Assembly: GCA_902728285.1 (NCBI GenBank)
Contig: CACVBU010000165.1
Location: 124,001 to 188,000, forward strand
Direction: 5' to 3'
Origin: Clytia hemisphaerica
Lineage: Eukaryota; Cnidaria; Hydrozoa; Leptothecata; Clytiidae
DNA length: 64,000 bases
Made by a program: the position numbers and the translations under genes. The notes beneath the pieces were generated by a model. It was not told the origin of the DNA and searched no databases. It saw only the letters and a program-made list of their open reading frames with translations. Positions 1 to 13,200 of the stretch are shown here, piece by piece. Position 1 is the first letter of the stretch. Every line of letters begins with the position of its first letter.

Positions 1-1244
1 ATGCACAAAAAGGCTCAATTTTTTTGCTCGCTTTCCTCACAATCAAAACTGTATTTATACAATTATAATTGTCCATATCACCGCGTCGTCAAAAGTAGTA
101 GCAAGTTATGATCTAAACAGATGGACTAGAATATATCCAATATGTGTGAAAGTCCTTATCTTTAATAAAAAGGCAAGAGCAAAATGTTTTTCCGTTTTCC
201 AGTCAAGCTTTTCTCAAAAAATAGGTCGGTCGTGGGTCGATCATTCAAGTTCGTAAATCAGAAGCGAAAATAATGATGACCTTCAGGTAGGCTTGATGAC
301 TAGAGAAAAATTAATGATTATGCAAGTTGCTGGGTTAAATAAAAATGAAGCATGAAAACTTTGATAGGATATAAATAAATTAGTTGAATTTTTTTTTTTT
401 TTAATTTCTCAAAGTTGCAAAATTCGTAATGAAGGAGTGATTTTAGCCTACACAAGAGAGTCAAAAATCAAAAATTTTCCTTGTCGGCGCAAACCATGGT
501 TGCGCCTCCTTAGTCACTACATCCTTTTAAAATTAAGTTCATATATAGTATCCATTACTTCCAGAGAAATGTCCTTAAATACTCCACTTTTACTTTATCT
601 AAAGAACATACAAGTATGAGTATATGAGAAAATCCTTTTAATTTATGCAGTTAATTCTAGTCAGTAGGGCAAAGTCTCCTGATTGGGAGACGATCCTGCA
701 TCAAACTCTGTGGTGATACTGGCTGCGTGAATTCGCGTAAAAATATTCTTGCTTGGAAAAGCTTATGAAAAATTTTCAAAGTAGAATATTTTAAAATTTT
801 GTGGGTCAATTTTAAATTCATTCAGTCAAAAGTTGATAAATTCATTTATCTTTCCATTGATCCATTTTTTAGCTTCCCCTTTTGCCCCAATTTCCCCCTT
901 TTGCCCCAATTTCCCCCTTTTTCACTTCAAGATTGACGTTGTATGGACGTTGAATGAATGTCGCTCTTGCAAAATCGTTTCCCCTTCCTCCCAAACGGGA
1001 TTCGTCTCCCGATCGAGGTATATTGCCCTATTGTTAGTAATGGATGATGTTTCGTGTTTTTATGAATAAAAATCTTATACACCCACTGGGGCACAGAGAC
1101 AGGGGTGTTATTGATCTAATTGAGAAAAACTGATAACATTTGACTGCAGTAAAAAACGTTACAATTTTCATGGTTGACCACCTCCCCAACTTGCTTTCTT
1201 TTAGATTTCTTGTTGAGACCAGTCTCACAATTTATTTTTTTTAG
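1..1244. other. intron or upstream flank of beta-glucuronidase, no exon recognised
   Basis: No exon with similarity to the N-terminal half of beta-glucuronidase could be found here. The earlier exons must lie upstream, or are too short or diverged to see. The stretch is AT-rich. At 480-513 it carries a 34-bp motif that recurs inverted, with one mismatch, at 37338-37371 inside a transposon, so part of it is probably a transposon remnant. Confidence 0.5.
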
Positions 1245-4200
1245 GTACATCTGGGAACGACCTGTACAAAGGAGGTATCGATGTCCCTAATGTTAACCTA
1301 TGGTGGCCGGTTGGAATGGGCCATAAACCAGCATATCTTTACACGTTAAAGGTAAACCGCGTACATTAAAAGTTACAATACCTTAAAAAATATTACCTAT
1401 AGGCCTTTAAGACTATGTTTGAGCGAAGTGGTAGAAGTCAAGTTAGCATTCAATTTTATACTGATGTACTATTATTGATATCTTCAAGCACTTGTGAAAA
1501 TGTTATAGAAGCCAGAATAATTATTTTCCTTGTCTTTTGAAAATTTATTGATATTCAGAGTTTCAATTTAAGAGAAACAAATCATTAAAAAAATCTTGAT
1601 ATTTTTATTTCTTGTAACAATCTTCTAATGCAGCATCCATACAAGGAGATTCTCAAAACTGATTTTCCTTATTTTACCTTTTCAGGTCACAGTGAAAGGT
1701 AGTGGAGATGTACAAGATGATGTTTACAGAATCAAATTTGGGTTCCGCACAATCAAAGTGACTGACAAAGCATTTCGTATCAACGGAATGCCTTTTTATT
1801 TCAAAGGATTTGGAATGCATGAGGATGCTGATGTAAGGGATGATATATTTGCTCTTCATTACTAAAATACTACAATACTAAAATTTGCTCTCCATACAAA
1901 ATCCTTCCGAAGTTTTGGACTGAGAATGGTGTTGTAACCTATTTGGAAAGAAAAACTTTTCCTGAAGTTTGATTTTGCTTTCAACTATGTAGCTTTTCAC
2001 TTCTTTGTCAATGCTGTCTAACTTTCAAATTCATCCATTTGCTTTCATTCTTATTATTATTATTACACCGGTAGGTAAAGAAAAATAAATCAAGATAAAG
2101 TATTCCTGATAGTGGTCCATCCTGAAGTGTTAAGAGCCATTTTTTTAAAAAATCTTCAGAATAAAGAAAGTCTGATACCTCACCCTCTTAGATTTTGATG
2201 AAATTTTGACCAAATGATCTATCACACAAGAAAATAAGACTTAAGGGCTCCAAAGGTTAATTTTTGTCAAAATATTGGTTGATCTTCTCCAGCCAACTAA
2301 TCATTGGCATTAGGGGAACAACTGTAAAAGATTTCAGGTCATTTCCATCAACAGATGACATTTTATGACAGTTTCTTTATTTTTAAGTACAGAATATGTA
2401 AAAAAAATGAGACTGACATCTGGCCTTTCCTACCATCCCAGGGCCTATATTTCCAGGAAAAACCTCAACCTTTCACAGTTTGGTGAATATTAATCTTAGA
2501 TATAAGCAGGTTACTTCAACTTAATGGGTTTAACAGTACTCAATTCCTATTCAAAAACTTTTTAGACTCATTCAGAAATCCTACTTTGACAATAATTTGC
2601 GCTTTACCGCGAAATTTCTAAGTCCGAGTGTTGTGATTAGCTTTAGACTGTCCAATATCTCTATATTAGTGTACACTAACAGTCTTACTTGTTGATTCTT
2701 AAATAACTAAGCAACATCACTAGGGTGATAATTTACGAGATACTGCAAACAATGCTGTTTAAATCTTCTGGACAAGAAATATTGGACAGTCTAAAGCTAA
2801 TCACAACACTTGGACTTGAGAAATTTTGCGGTAAAGCGCAAATTATTGTCAAAGTAGGATTTCTGAATGAGTCTAAAAAGTTTTTGAATAGGAATTGAGT
2901 ACTATTAAACCCATTAAGTTGAAGTAACCTGCTTATTTAAGATTAATATTCACCAAACTGTGAAAGGTTGAGGTTTTTCCTGGAAATATAGGCCCTGGAA
3001 TGGTAGGAGAGGCCAGATGTCAGTCTCTTTTTTTTTACATATTCTGTACTTAAAAATAAAGAAACTGTCATAGAATGTCATCTGTTGATGGAAATGACCT
3101 GAAATCTTTTACAGTTGTTCCCCTAATGCCAATGATTAGTTGGCTAGAGAAGATCAACCAATATTCTGACAAAAATTAACCTTTAGAGCCTTTAAGTGGG
3201 CCTGATTTAGCATTTTAAGAGGGAGAAAACAACAAAGTTAAGCAAATTTTCAATCGATCATATCTTTAAGAGACTTCAAAAGCCCACTGAGATTTTTTGA
3301 GGCTATAAACTAGACCTACTAAGGAATCCTTGCTGAAAGTTTCAAAAAAATTTGGTGTTGCCTTAAATAGATACGCCATCTTGAATTTTGCTCCAGGTCT
3401 GCCAAAATAGCAATTTTTTCGGCCATTTTTGACGGTTTACGCAAAGATGGAAATCCTGAAAATGTTATTCTTGTGGCCAAAACCCACCAGTATAAACCAC
3501 TCCAGGTCAAAAGTTTGCTTCAAAAAAGTCTCAAGGACCATCAGCAGACAGCTAAAAGTGCTTCCAAACCCAAATTACGCAAAGTCTGAAGCCCTCTACA
3601 GGAGGTGCTAAAGATTTTCGGGGAAAATTTTGGAAACTCAATTTGATTTTTTCTGATTCCCTACAAAAAGTTCTTGAAATCCACTGTAAATCAGCTTTCT
3701 AATGTACTTGAATAAAAATTCATCGGCTTTCAAAATCTGCTCCCCACCAGAGTTCATGATTTTTAGGGGTCAATTTTCGCTTAGTAGCCTATCTTTGAGA
3801 CGCTGTATCTTCGAAACTGCTTGAGATATCAAGGTGAAATTTTCAGTGTCTTATTTTCTTGTGTGATAGATCTTTTTGTCTAAATTTCAGCAAAATCCAT
3901 GAGGGTGAGGTATCACACCCTGAAGACTCTTAAAAAAAATGGCTCTTAATATTCCAAAAAACCCTCCCCCAGAACTATAGTTGGTGCTGCATAATTTTTG
4001 AAAGTTGTTCCTCCTCATGCTATTAGTGCTATTTTTTTATTTCCTCTAATTATAGTAGCGATAAAGGTGGGTTTGTTTCACCTAAAACAGTGAAAATAAA
4101 ATGAAATCTTCTACTCCCCCTTTCCTTATTTCGTTATTAGGCAGAAATTAGTATTGGATGTTATGTTAAAATTTGTGACTTGTTATGATTATTTCAGATC

Positions 4201-7200
4201 AGAGGCAAAGGGCTGGACCTGCCCACGATTATGAAGAACTATTATCTTATTGATTGGATTGGTGCAAATTCGTTTCGCACCAGTCATTATCCATACGCTG
4301 ATGAGATCCTTTATCTTGCGGACGAAAGAGGAATTGTGGTTATCGACGAGTGTCCAGGCGTTGGTATCCTTGAGTGAGTAATTAAAATTATTCTAATAAA
4401 TAATAATTTACCACCAATTCATGATTTGCACCATTGCAATGTCTTCTGACATTACATCACGGACCCACGAAAAATGATTGGTTGTAATAGTGACCTAAAA
4501 TCAATCAATACGTCTATTGTAACCAATCAGCTGTTAGGTCCATGATGTAACATCGGAAGACATTGCAATGGTGCATATCGTGATTATTGAATTCTGAAGA
4601 AAAAATTTCTGAAATGAAATGTCTCATTATTTTGTTGGCATAATAAATGGAAAATATTGTCGAAATGTTCAGCAAGATTGGATTAATAATCTTGACGGCC
4701 TGACGATTTTCGACCAATTAATTTAAATTAACACACTAGCTATTTTCAACAACCGATAGAAAACGACCATGATAAAATGTAATATAAATGTCACGATTTA
4801 TAAACTAAAGGAACTACTTGCAAATCTATTTGGTGAGATCAGGGTATGGACAAACGTCCTCATTCTTACTCTCGCAATTACCTAATTTTGAGCTTGTCTG
4901 CTTCTCTCATCAGACAAAACATGGGTGACGAGAACATAGCACATCATATGGACGTTATGAAGGAGTTGGTACATCGAGACAAGAATCATCCGTCCGTTGT
5001 CATGTGGTCAGTTGCCAACGAACCAGACACCAAAAGTTCCAAGAGTGACCCTTATTTCAAGTAAGTTGGTTACTATTTTAGCGAGCGTGACTTTTATAAA
5101 CGAAGTCTTTGTTCCAAACAGATGCTCTATAGTGAGGTCTGTTAGCACAAAAATACTTCAGGTGGTGATTAAAGCATGAAATTTGGCACAGATGATCCTT
5201 AGAGGGTCTAAAACTTAATTTTAAACAGTAACACCAAATTTTTCCACCTGGCCACCTGCCAAATGACGTCATCAGGTGGCTTAGCAAAAATTGATTTATT
5301 TGAAAATATTTAAAATCTGATGGTATCAGCGGAAAGAGCATGAAATGCTGATGAAAATCGAGGTATAAAACATGCCTTCAAAATCTTCCTATCAAAAGTT
5401 ATGAAGGTTTAAAGCTTTGTGATGACGTCATCATAAGCCTTTCCAGGCAAAACCTAAAATCCCGTAATAACGGAACTAGTTGACCAAATTTAGTGTTTTA
5501 TACATGAATCCATGTCAAAATTTGAAGTTCCATCTGATGCTTGGGTCTAAACAACATAGGAAGGCTTAAAACATCCAAAAAAATTAGTTGGTTGTACACT
5601 GCGCTCCTGAAGGGAGAAGTTTTAGTATTCTGTAGGATTTAAAGCTTTTAATTCAATTTGAACATCGGAATCGGAAAAAGCAATGAATTTTGATATGAAT
5701 TCATGTATAAAACATGAAATTTGGTCAATTTGTACCAAAATTACGAGGTTTTTAAGTTTTGCCTGGAAAGGCTTATGATGACGTCATCAAAAGACTTTCA
5801 ATCTCCATAACTTTTGATAGGAAGATTTTCAAGGCATGTTTTATACCTCAATTTTTATCAGCATTTCATGCTCTTTCCGCTGGAACCATCAGATTTTGAA
5901 TATTTTCAAAAAAATAATTTTTTGCCCAGCCACCTGATGACGTCATCTGGCAGGTGGCCAGGTGGCAAAATTTGGTGTTACTATTTAAAATTAAGTTTTA
6001 GACCCTCTAAGGATCATCTGTGCCAAATTTCATGCTTTAATCACCATCTGAAGCATTCTTACGTTTTTATGTGCTACCTGACCTCACTACTAACAAACAC
6101 TCTCACACTCTAATCTGCAATTTCGGGATTTTTGAATGTTGATTCAAAATTAAAGTTTAGATATTTTGCCCTCGGACCATAAGGTTCGATGTTGGAAGAC
6201 TATATTGCACAATTCTGAAACACAGTATTTTTGTCAAACTAAAAATTAAGCCAGGGGATTGTGGAGAAAAATGTTATTTTTATTTTCAATTCAAAATTGT
6301 GCTTCAGATTAAATGCCAGGGTTGTACTTTCATTTTTCGTTTGATTCGTTACGTTAAAACAGTAAAGAAAGTTGGCAAACAACATTTTCACTTGGCCCTG
6401 TGCCTTTGCACTGGAGAACAAGCTTCCCATTCCGTCATTGTCAAGTAAATATCAAAATTAGTATTTTAGGAGAGTGGGAATTTTAAACATTTGACAACAA
6501 GGCCTTTGGTCATGTGGATGAATCTTTCTGCTGTAAGATAAAAGGGCCAGTTTCATTGTCAAAAGTTTATCTCATTGAAAGATTCTCTTTTATGCTTAAA
6601 TAGACCCATTTTGAGATTGGTCTTTCTGCTTTGACAACGACGATTTCTTTAACATCCTCCTTTTTCAAATTCACGTGTTAGCCCATGGAATTATCTACAT
6701 TATTGCACCAATATAATAATTTCCCTCCTAATCGAGAATGAAACGTTTGATACGAATATGCAGTGGTTTGCTGAGATAGTTAACCTTAAGAGGGGTTTTG
6801 CTTGAGTTAAGCATGAAATTCTTTCTTCCTATGGCATTATTAGGAAACAACCTTTTTATATCACACGATGATGTCATTACTTGATAATGTTAATGGTTGC
6901 TTAGAAACAGATTTGTGACTGAGGACCTATTATTAATGTCTTTATCGTGATTGACTGAACATATAATGACAAGATTTTTCGTTAAATTTTATGTGACTTT
7001 GTCGTGATAAAGAGCAAGACCTTGTAAAATTTGTGACGTTTGGTATGCTGCATAATGAGATGAATTGATTTTTGATAATTGTGGTACACAGTTCTTTTCA
7101 TGGTTTGAGATTTTTTTGGGTTGAGAAACCCTTCTATAATCCTAATTATTAACCAGTTATGAATCCAAATCTTTTGGCCTGGTCGTGATATGACAATTTG

Positions 7201-10200
7201 AAAGGTCGAATAGGTTCTTGCACGGGTCTTACGTTTAGAAATTTTCTTATTTTCTTGTTAAAAAAATGTGTGACGTTCATAAACAGTAGGGCAAAAATAT
7301 TCTAAAGTTTTTCGCTCAGGACTACAGAAACAATCTGCAGGCAAAAAATCTCAAACTACATGATTATCCCTTTAAGCAATTTTGCTTGTTAAGCTAACAC
7401 TTATATGATTTATGGATAGTTTACAGAGAATTTGTTTTGGTTTTCTTCCCCTTATTAAAAAATAAGCTTTTTTTTGAAATATGATCACAACAAGTTTATA
7501 TTATGTTATTGTTATGAAATGATGTCTGAAAATTGTGTTATTTTGTTTGAACATCGGATAGACAGCTGACTTGCTTTGCTTGCTTGACATTTTTTATTAA
7601 AAGAAGTCAGAGCAGCATTACTGTGTTCATCTTTTCGTTTAAGATTTTACTTTAATTGAATTATTTTCACATGTCAGAGTTTCTGTAGTGTGTACTATAG
7701 TTTTTATACTGTTTTGTTATTGTAAGTCTCAGATAATTTTGAAGGTTTTCCATTCCTCGACAATAATTAGTTGGGAAATGATGATTGGGATATCTTGAGT
7801 TTTCATCACAAAAATTTCTAAGACAGTATACAAGAGTTTTATCTTGAACTTTCACAGCAAAGATAGCAAAGACATTATACAAGATTTTCAAAAGAGAACG
7901 AGAACAATACCAACTGAAATACATTACACGATATGACGAATAGTATCTCATGATTTTCCTCTCGTTATTTTTGTGGTTACATTATGGTCAAACGATCATA
8001 ACAATTTGGAATTTACTCCTTATTGCTTTTTTCCTTCGAAAGAGAAAGTGTTTTTTTTTAACTATGATGTATAATAATAATAATGCTATACAAGTTCGCA
8101 GGCCACCGTGCGAGCACATGGGCCTCTATGAACCGCTCTTTGTTCGGTTTACAATTTTCTTAAAATAGAGTTTTTTCCTAGGGCTCCCCCTGACTTTGAA
8201 TTTAAAGTTTGCATCCTTTAGTGACGTGTTCATTTCTTTGGCTTTCATACACCACTCTTTGATTGTCTTCCTTTCACTTTTCGTAAGATCTTCTGTCACA
8301 CGGAAGGGCAATCTTTCTCCTTTAGTGATTGCTCTTAACACTGTATTTTTGTCTTCTTCGTTTGCAAATCGGACTCTTATTGGTCGATAGCGTTTTTCAT
8401 CTTCCTTTTCCTTCGAAAATTTTCCGATTCTTTGAGTTTCTTCAATCTTTATATTCCTTAAGCTTAGTTTCTTAGGTAAGACTGTTTCATTTAGATATTC
8501 TTCGTCGTAGATTTTGGTTGACTCCTCTGAATCTTCAGTGGATTCGCCAACACCATGAAGAATTAGATTGCACGCCGTGGATTGAATCTGTCGTTCCTCC
8601 TGTTTTTCCCTTCGAAGTACGTTTTCTATGTTTTTCTCGATTTGCCTCGACGCGACTGCTGCGTAGCTTTGTGATCTATTTTCTCCTTTCTTCTCATGTA
8701 GGATCTACAAGGAGTGAACAAACTCTTTAATGTTTTGCTTTATCGTTGTTGGTGAAAATATTTTTTGGTGCACTTGTTTTTGAACCAAACATCCAGCTAC
8801 AGCTCAAGCTACATACATAAATTTTGAAATGTGTGTTTTATTGTGAATGCGTTAGGTATCGATTTACACGTTTTTTTTTTATAAGAACGTCAAAAATTTT
8901 CGAAGCCTTCGGATGTTCTTAGTTTTTTGGATTTGAAGCCTAAAAATGTTCTTAAAATGTTTTTATTTTCAGCATTTTTTGAGCATTTTGATGTTATTTC
9001 TTAAGAAAATGCATGTTTTTAAGTCTCCAAAGCCTTAGAATGTTCTTAGAATGTTCTTAAATTTTTGGGCCTCGAAGCCTTATGTTCTTATATAGTTTGT
9101 TCTTATAAAAAAAAACGTGTACTAACAATCCTCGATGAAGTGAGGGTACGCTGGCCTTGTTTTCTTGTGGTTCACGCGGAAATAATGCATTCGATCCAAA
9201 AAGGTCTTCAAGTGAATCTGTATAAAATAACACGTAGACGGTTCTTAAGAGACGACTCCTTCACTGATCGATCAATCAGGGACTGGTCATCTTCCGTAGC
9301 GAGAAGCCAGGCACTCTTATCACATTCTGAAATACACGTGTTTTTTTAAGAGTATCCAAAATCTTAGGAAATTTGGTGCTTTTGAGTCCATAAAGCCTTA
9401 GGATGCTCTATACCTGTCTTTAATATTTCGGCCATCGAATCTTTATATTCTATAGTTTGCTTCTTATATAAAAAACGTGAATATTCACTGGCTAAAGGAC
9501 AAAACTTTCACTTAATTTTTTTCTACACAAAGGTCTGCAATAACTATTATCAGTCGCATTTTATCTTGTTTAGGGCAATAATCGATTACACGCGTCAGTT
9601 GGATGGATCAAGACCAATCACTTTCGTTTCTCATATGAGCCCTTACGATGACAAAGCGGTAAGCATCTTTAGTTGGTTTCGTCGTTTAGGTTTTTGAATA
9701 AAATAAAGTTTGTGCTTTCTCAAATAACAAATTTGCTCAAACTATTTAGGATAAGGTCAGGACAAGCCCGAGAAATTAACTCCAATTTAAAATGCATTCG
9801 CTTTAAGTGTGCACTAATCTTTGTTTTGCTTCCCCTTTTTCAACGAATGCTACTATTCTAACATATTACATAATATACGGTTGGAAAGATAATTCAGAGC
9901 GCTATATTCTCTGAGATAAATTATTCAAAATTTTAAGAAATTGACTTGAACCCCTTGAAAGAATTTTGGTGTTCTGAGGAAACTTCATTAAGGATTTTTG
10001 CCTCCCGTGATAACTCTCTGATTAATAGACTTTAATGGCCATTCACCATATTAAGTTGTAAGCCCTTTAATAGGTTGTTATTTTTGCTCAAAAGTTTGTT
10101 TGGGCCTTGGTTATTTTGCTAAGTCTGGGACTGTTTGTTATTGTTTATGAACCTGAATCATTTTTATTCCGTAAAATCCAGTACAATTTTTTAATTCGAT

Positions 10201-13200
10201 AGTACATTTATGATCAGCTTGTCACGGAGTTCTTTCAATTCTGTTCAACCGATTAACCTAAAAGTAAAGAGATCTCCAATGACAGTTATTAAAAAGATGT
10301 ATGTCGTAAAAAGGGTGGGTACAAGTTAAAGCTAAAATTAACTGCTGAGCGTGGCTTGCCAACTGAGAAGATTGAATTGAATTTTGCAGGGATCAAAGTG
10401 CAGTTTTAGGGCATGTTTCATCGGAGTTCAAAGGGACACTAGGACAGATTTTTTATATAAGACAGTAGAAAGTGATACATTGTCTTCCTCAAGTCACGGA
10501 AAATTAATCAAAATAATGTGCTGCCCATGCTAAGTAGACCATAGTAGACCACAGCCAAATAAACAAACAACTGTCACGGTGGGAAACGAGGAGTCGAGAG
10601 AATGGGCGTGATTGATCAAATTGCAAGCACCGAGCTTATCCCGTATTTTTGATAAGATATTTGTTGAATTTAAAAAAACTTCATATATAAAAGCAATATA
10701 ATATTTTTCAAACGCAGGTCAAATACGTGGACGTGGTTTGTTTCAATCGCTACTACACGTGGTACAGTGATAGCGGCTACATCGATCTCATTCCTTATCA
10801 GTTGGAACGCGAGTTGAAGTTATGGTATCAAATTCATGGCAAACTTCTTCTCATGACTGAGTATGGAGCTGATGCGGTCGCAGGCTTGTATCAGGTAAAT
10901 TTTTTGAAAAAGCTGCTATAAGAATTGAAGACACATCAAAAGTGTGGCCAAAATGACTTACTTAACTTATCAGCTAAGGAATTTGTTCCCCTTTGCTCTT
11001 CCATTATTCCTTCCTCACCGTAGGCAGTGGGAGTCCAGTGTCTTTCCTTGTGATTCTAGTGATCTAGAATGTCAGGTTTTAGTTTTGAAGGGGAAGACCC
11101 GATGTTATTTTTTGATGATGATAACCCAGCTGGCATAATAAGTTCTTTTGACGTTCATCTAACGTTTTACAAACTCCAAATAGACGTTACTATGACGTTT
11201 TGCGCCGGCTGGGAATTTTCCGTGGAAAGTCCAACTTATTTTTTTTTATGAAGATTTACATTCCAGGCACACGAGGGCCTCTAAACCGATCTATCGTCTA
11301 CAATTACAAAGATCTTGATTCGTAGCGCAATGGATATTCCATCCATGCCTTGGTTAGTTCTTCCTTGAACGCTTCGATGCTAGTAGCGTTAACAGTCTCT
11401 TTTGGTAGCTGGTTCCATGCTGTCACACATCGATAATAAAACGACTTGGTCTGGACACTTCTGAATCCATCGTCTGCAAAGCTTGGTATCAGTTCGTAAT
11501 CGTGAATTCGAGATTGACGCACCCTGCGAATAAACTTTTCAACTGTGGTGTCTTTATCGTAGAAGTGCAAGTGTTTGTAGATCTGAACCATGTCTCCGAA
11601 GGGTCTTCTGAATTCGAGAGAAGGCAAGTCAAGTTCTCGTCGGCGCTTCTCGTATGGTAGATTACTTAACCTTCTGACCATCCTAGTGGCACGTCGTTGA
11701 ACGCCCTCAATTAAGTTGATATCCTTACGTAGTTTTGGTGACCATACAGATTGGGCATACTCGAGATGAGGCCGGACAAAGGTTGTGTACAGAGTGAAGA
11801 AAGTTTTAAGGCTTGGGTCTTCGAAACCTCTTCTGATGACTCCTAGAATGGAATTTGCTTTTTTCACTTGTTTTGATATATGTTCTTCAAAGGATAAGTC
11901 AGAGTCTATCAGAACACCGCGATCTTTTTCAACAAAAACATGTTCAAGTTGTTCACCTCTAAGTGAATAAGGGTCCGCGTGGACAGTATTCCAATATTTA
12001 CCGAGAGTGAGAACGTGGCACTTATCTGGGTGAAATCTTAATAGCCAATCATTTGACCATTTTTCAAGTTTGTGTATGTCTTGTTGGATAACCAACGAGT
12101 CCTCAATCGAGTTGACTTCTCTGAAAATCTTTGTGTCGTCAGCAAATAGGAGAATCGAAGACAGCACATTGTCAGGGAGGTCGTTGATGTAGATAACAAA
12201 GAGAAGTGGTCCCAAAACACTTCCTTGGGGAATACCACTGATAACATCATCTGTCTTAGATCGAGTTTGGTTAACCTTAATGTTTTCTGTCAGTTAGAAA
12301 AGACTCTACCCATCTCAAAATGTTTCCAGATACTCCATATCCTTTCAGCTTTTTCAGGGGGGGGGGTCATGCAGTTATTATATAAACACTATGACAATTA
12401 CTACCGTGGTGGTATATAAACCAAAATTTGGGAAAACAGTTACTCCACCAGTGGACTAACTGCAACATGGGTGGTGCCTAAGCCCAAAATTGTCGATTTT
12501 GGTAGGATATGGTGTACTAAGTGAGTACATTTTTCAATTTTTCAGTTAAAATTTTAGGTTTTTAAAAATTCCGGAAGCAAAAAAATTCAAAACATTTTTT
12601 TCAAAAGTCAAAAAAAAAATCAAATTTTTTCTCCAATCAAGGCATGAAAGATATTTTAACAAACTTGGAAAATGATTGAGATATTTAACTCTTGAACGGT
12701 CGTTAATAAGACGTACCCAGTAAAATGGTATCAAAAATGAGGAATTCAGTGAAAAAATTGTCAAATTTGGCATTTTTGGGGGTGGTAAACACCAATTTTG
12801 AGGGTAAAATCAGTTAGTACACTATGGAATAACTGCAAGGGTGGTGGTGTCTGTAGAAAATGTCCAAAATTGCAGTTACTCCACATAGTGTCAAGGAGTA
12901 ACTGCAAGACCCCCCCCCCTGGCTTTTTAAGTAGACGGCGATATGGAGCAGTATCTTTAGCTTCAGTAGCTTTCGCAAAATCGAAATATATATTGTCAAC
13001 AACACTTCCGTTAGCTATACTTTCACATCACCTGTCCAAATAATTTAGGAGTTGTTTGACGGTGGAGCGGCGACTAATGAAACCGTATTGCTTGTTGGTT
13101 AGAAGCTTTTCGTCAGTTAGATGCTTCATAATGTGCTTTCTTATGAATGATTCCATTAACTTACAGACTACTGAAGTCAAACTAACAGGTCTATAATTTA

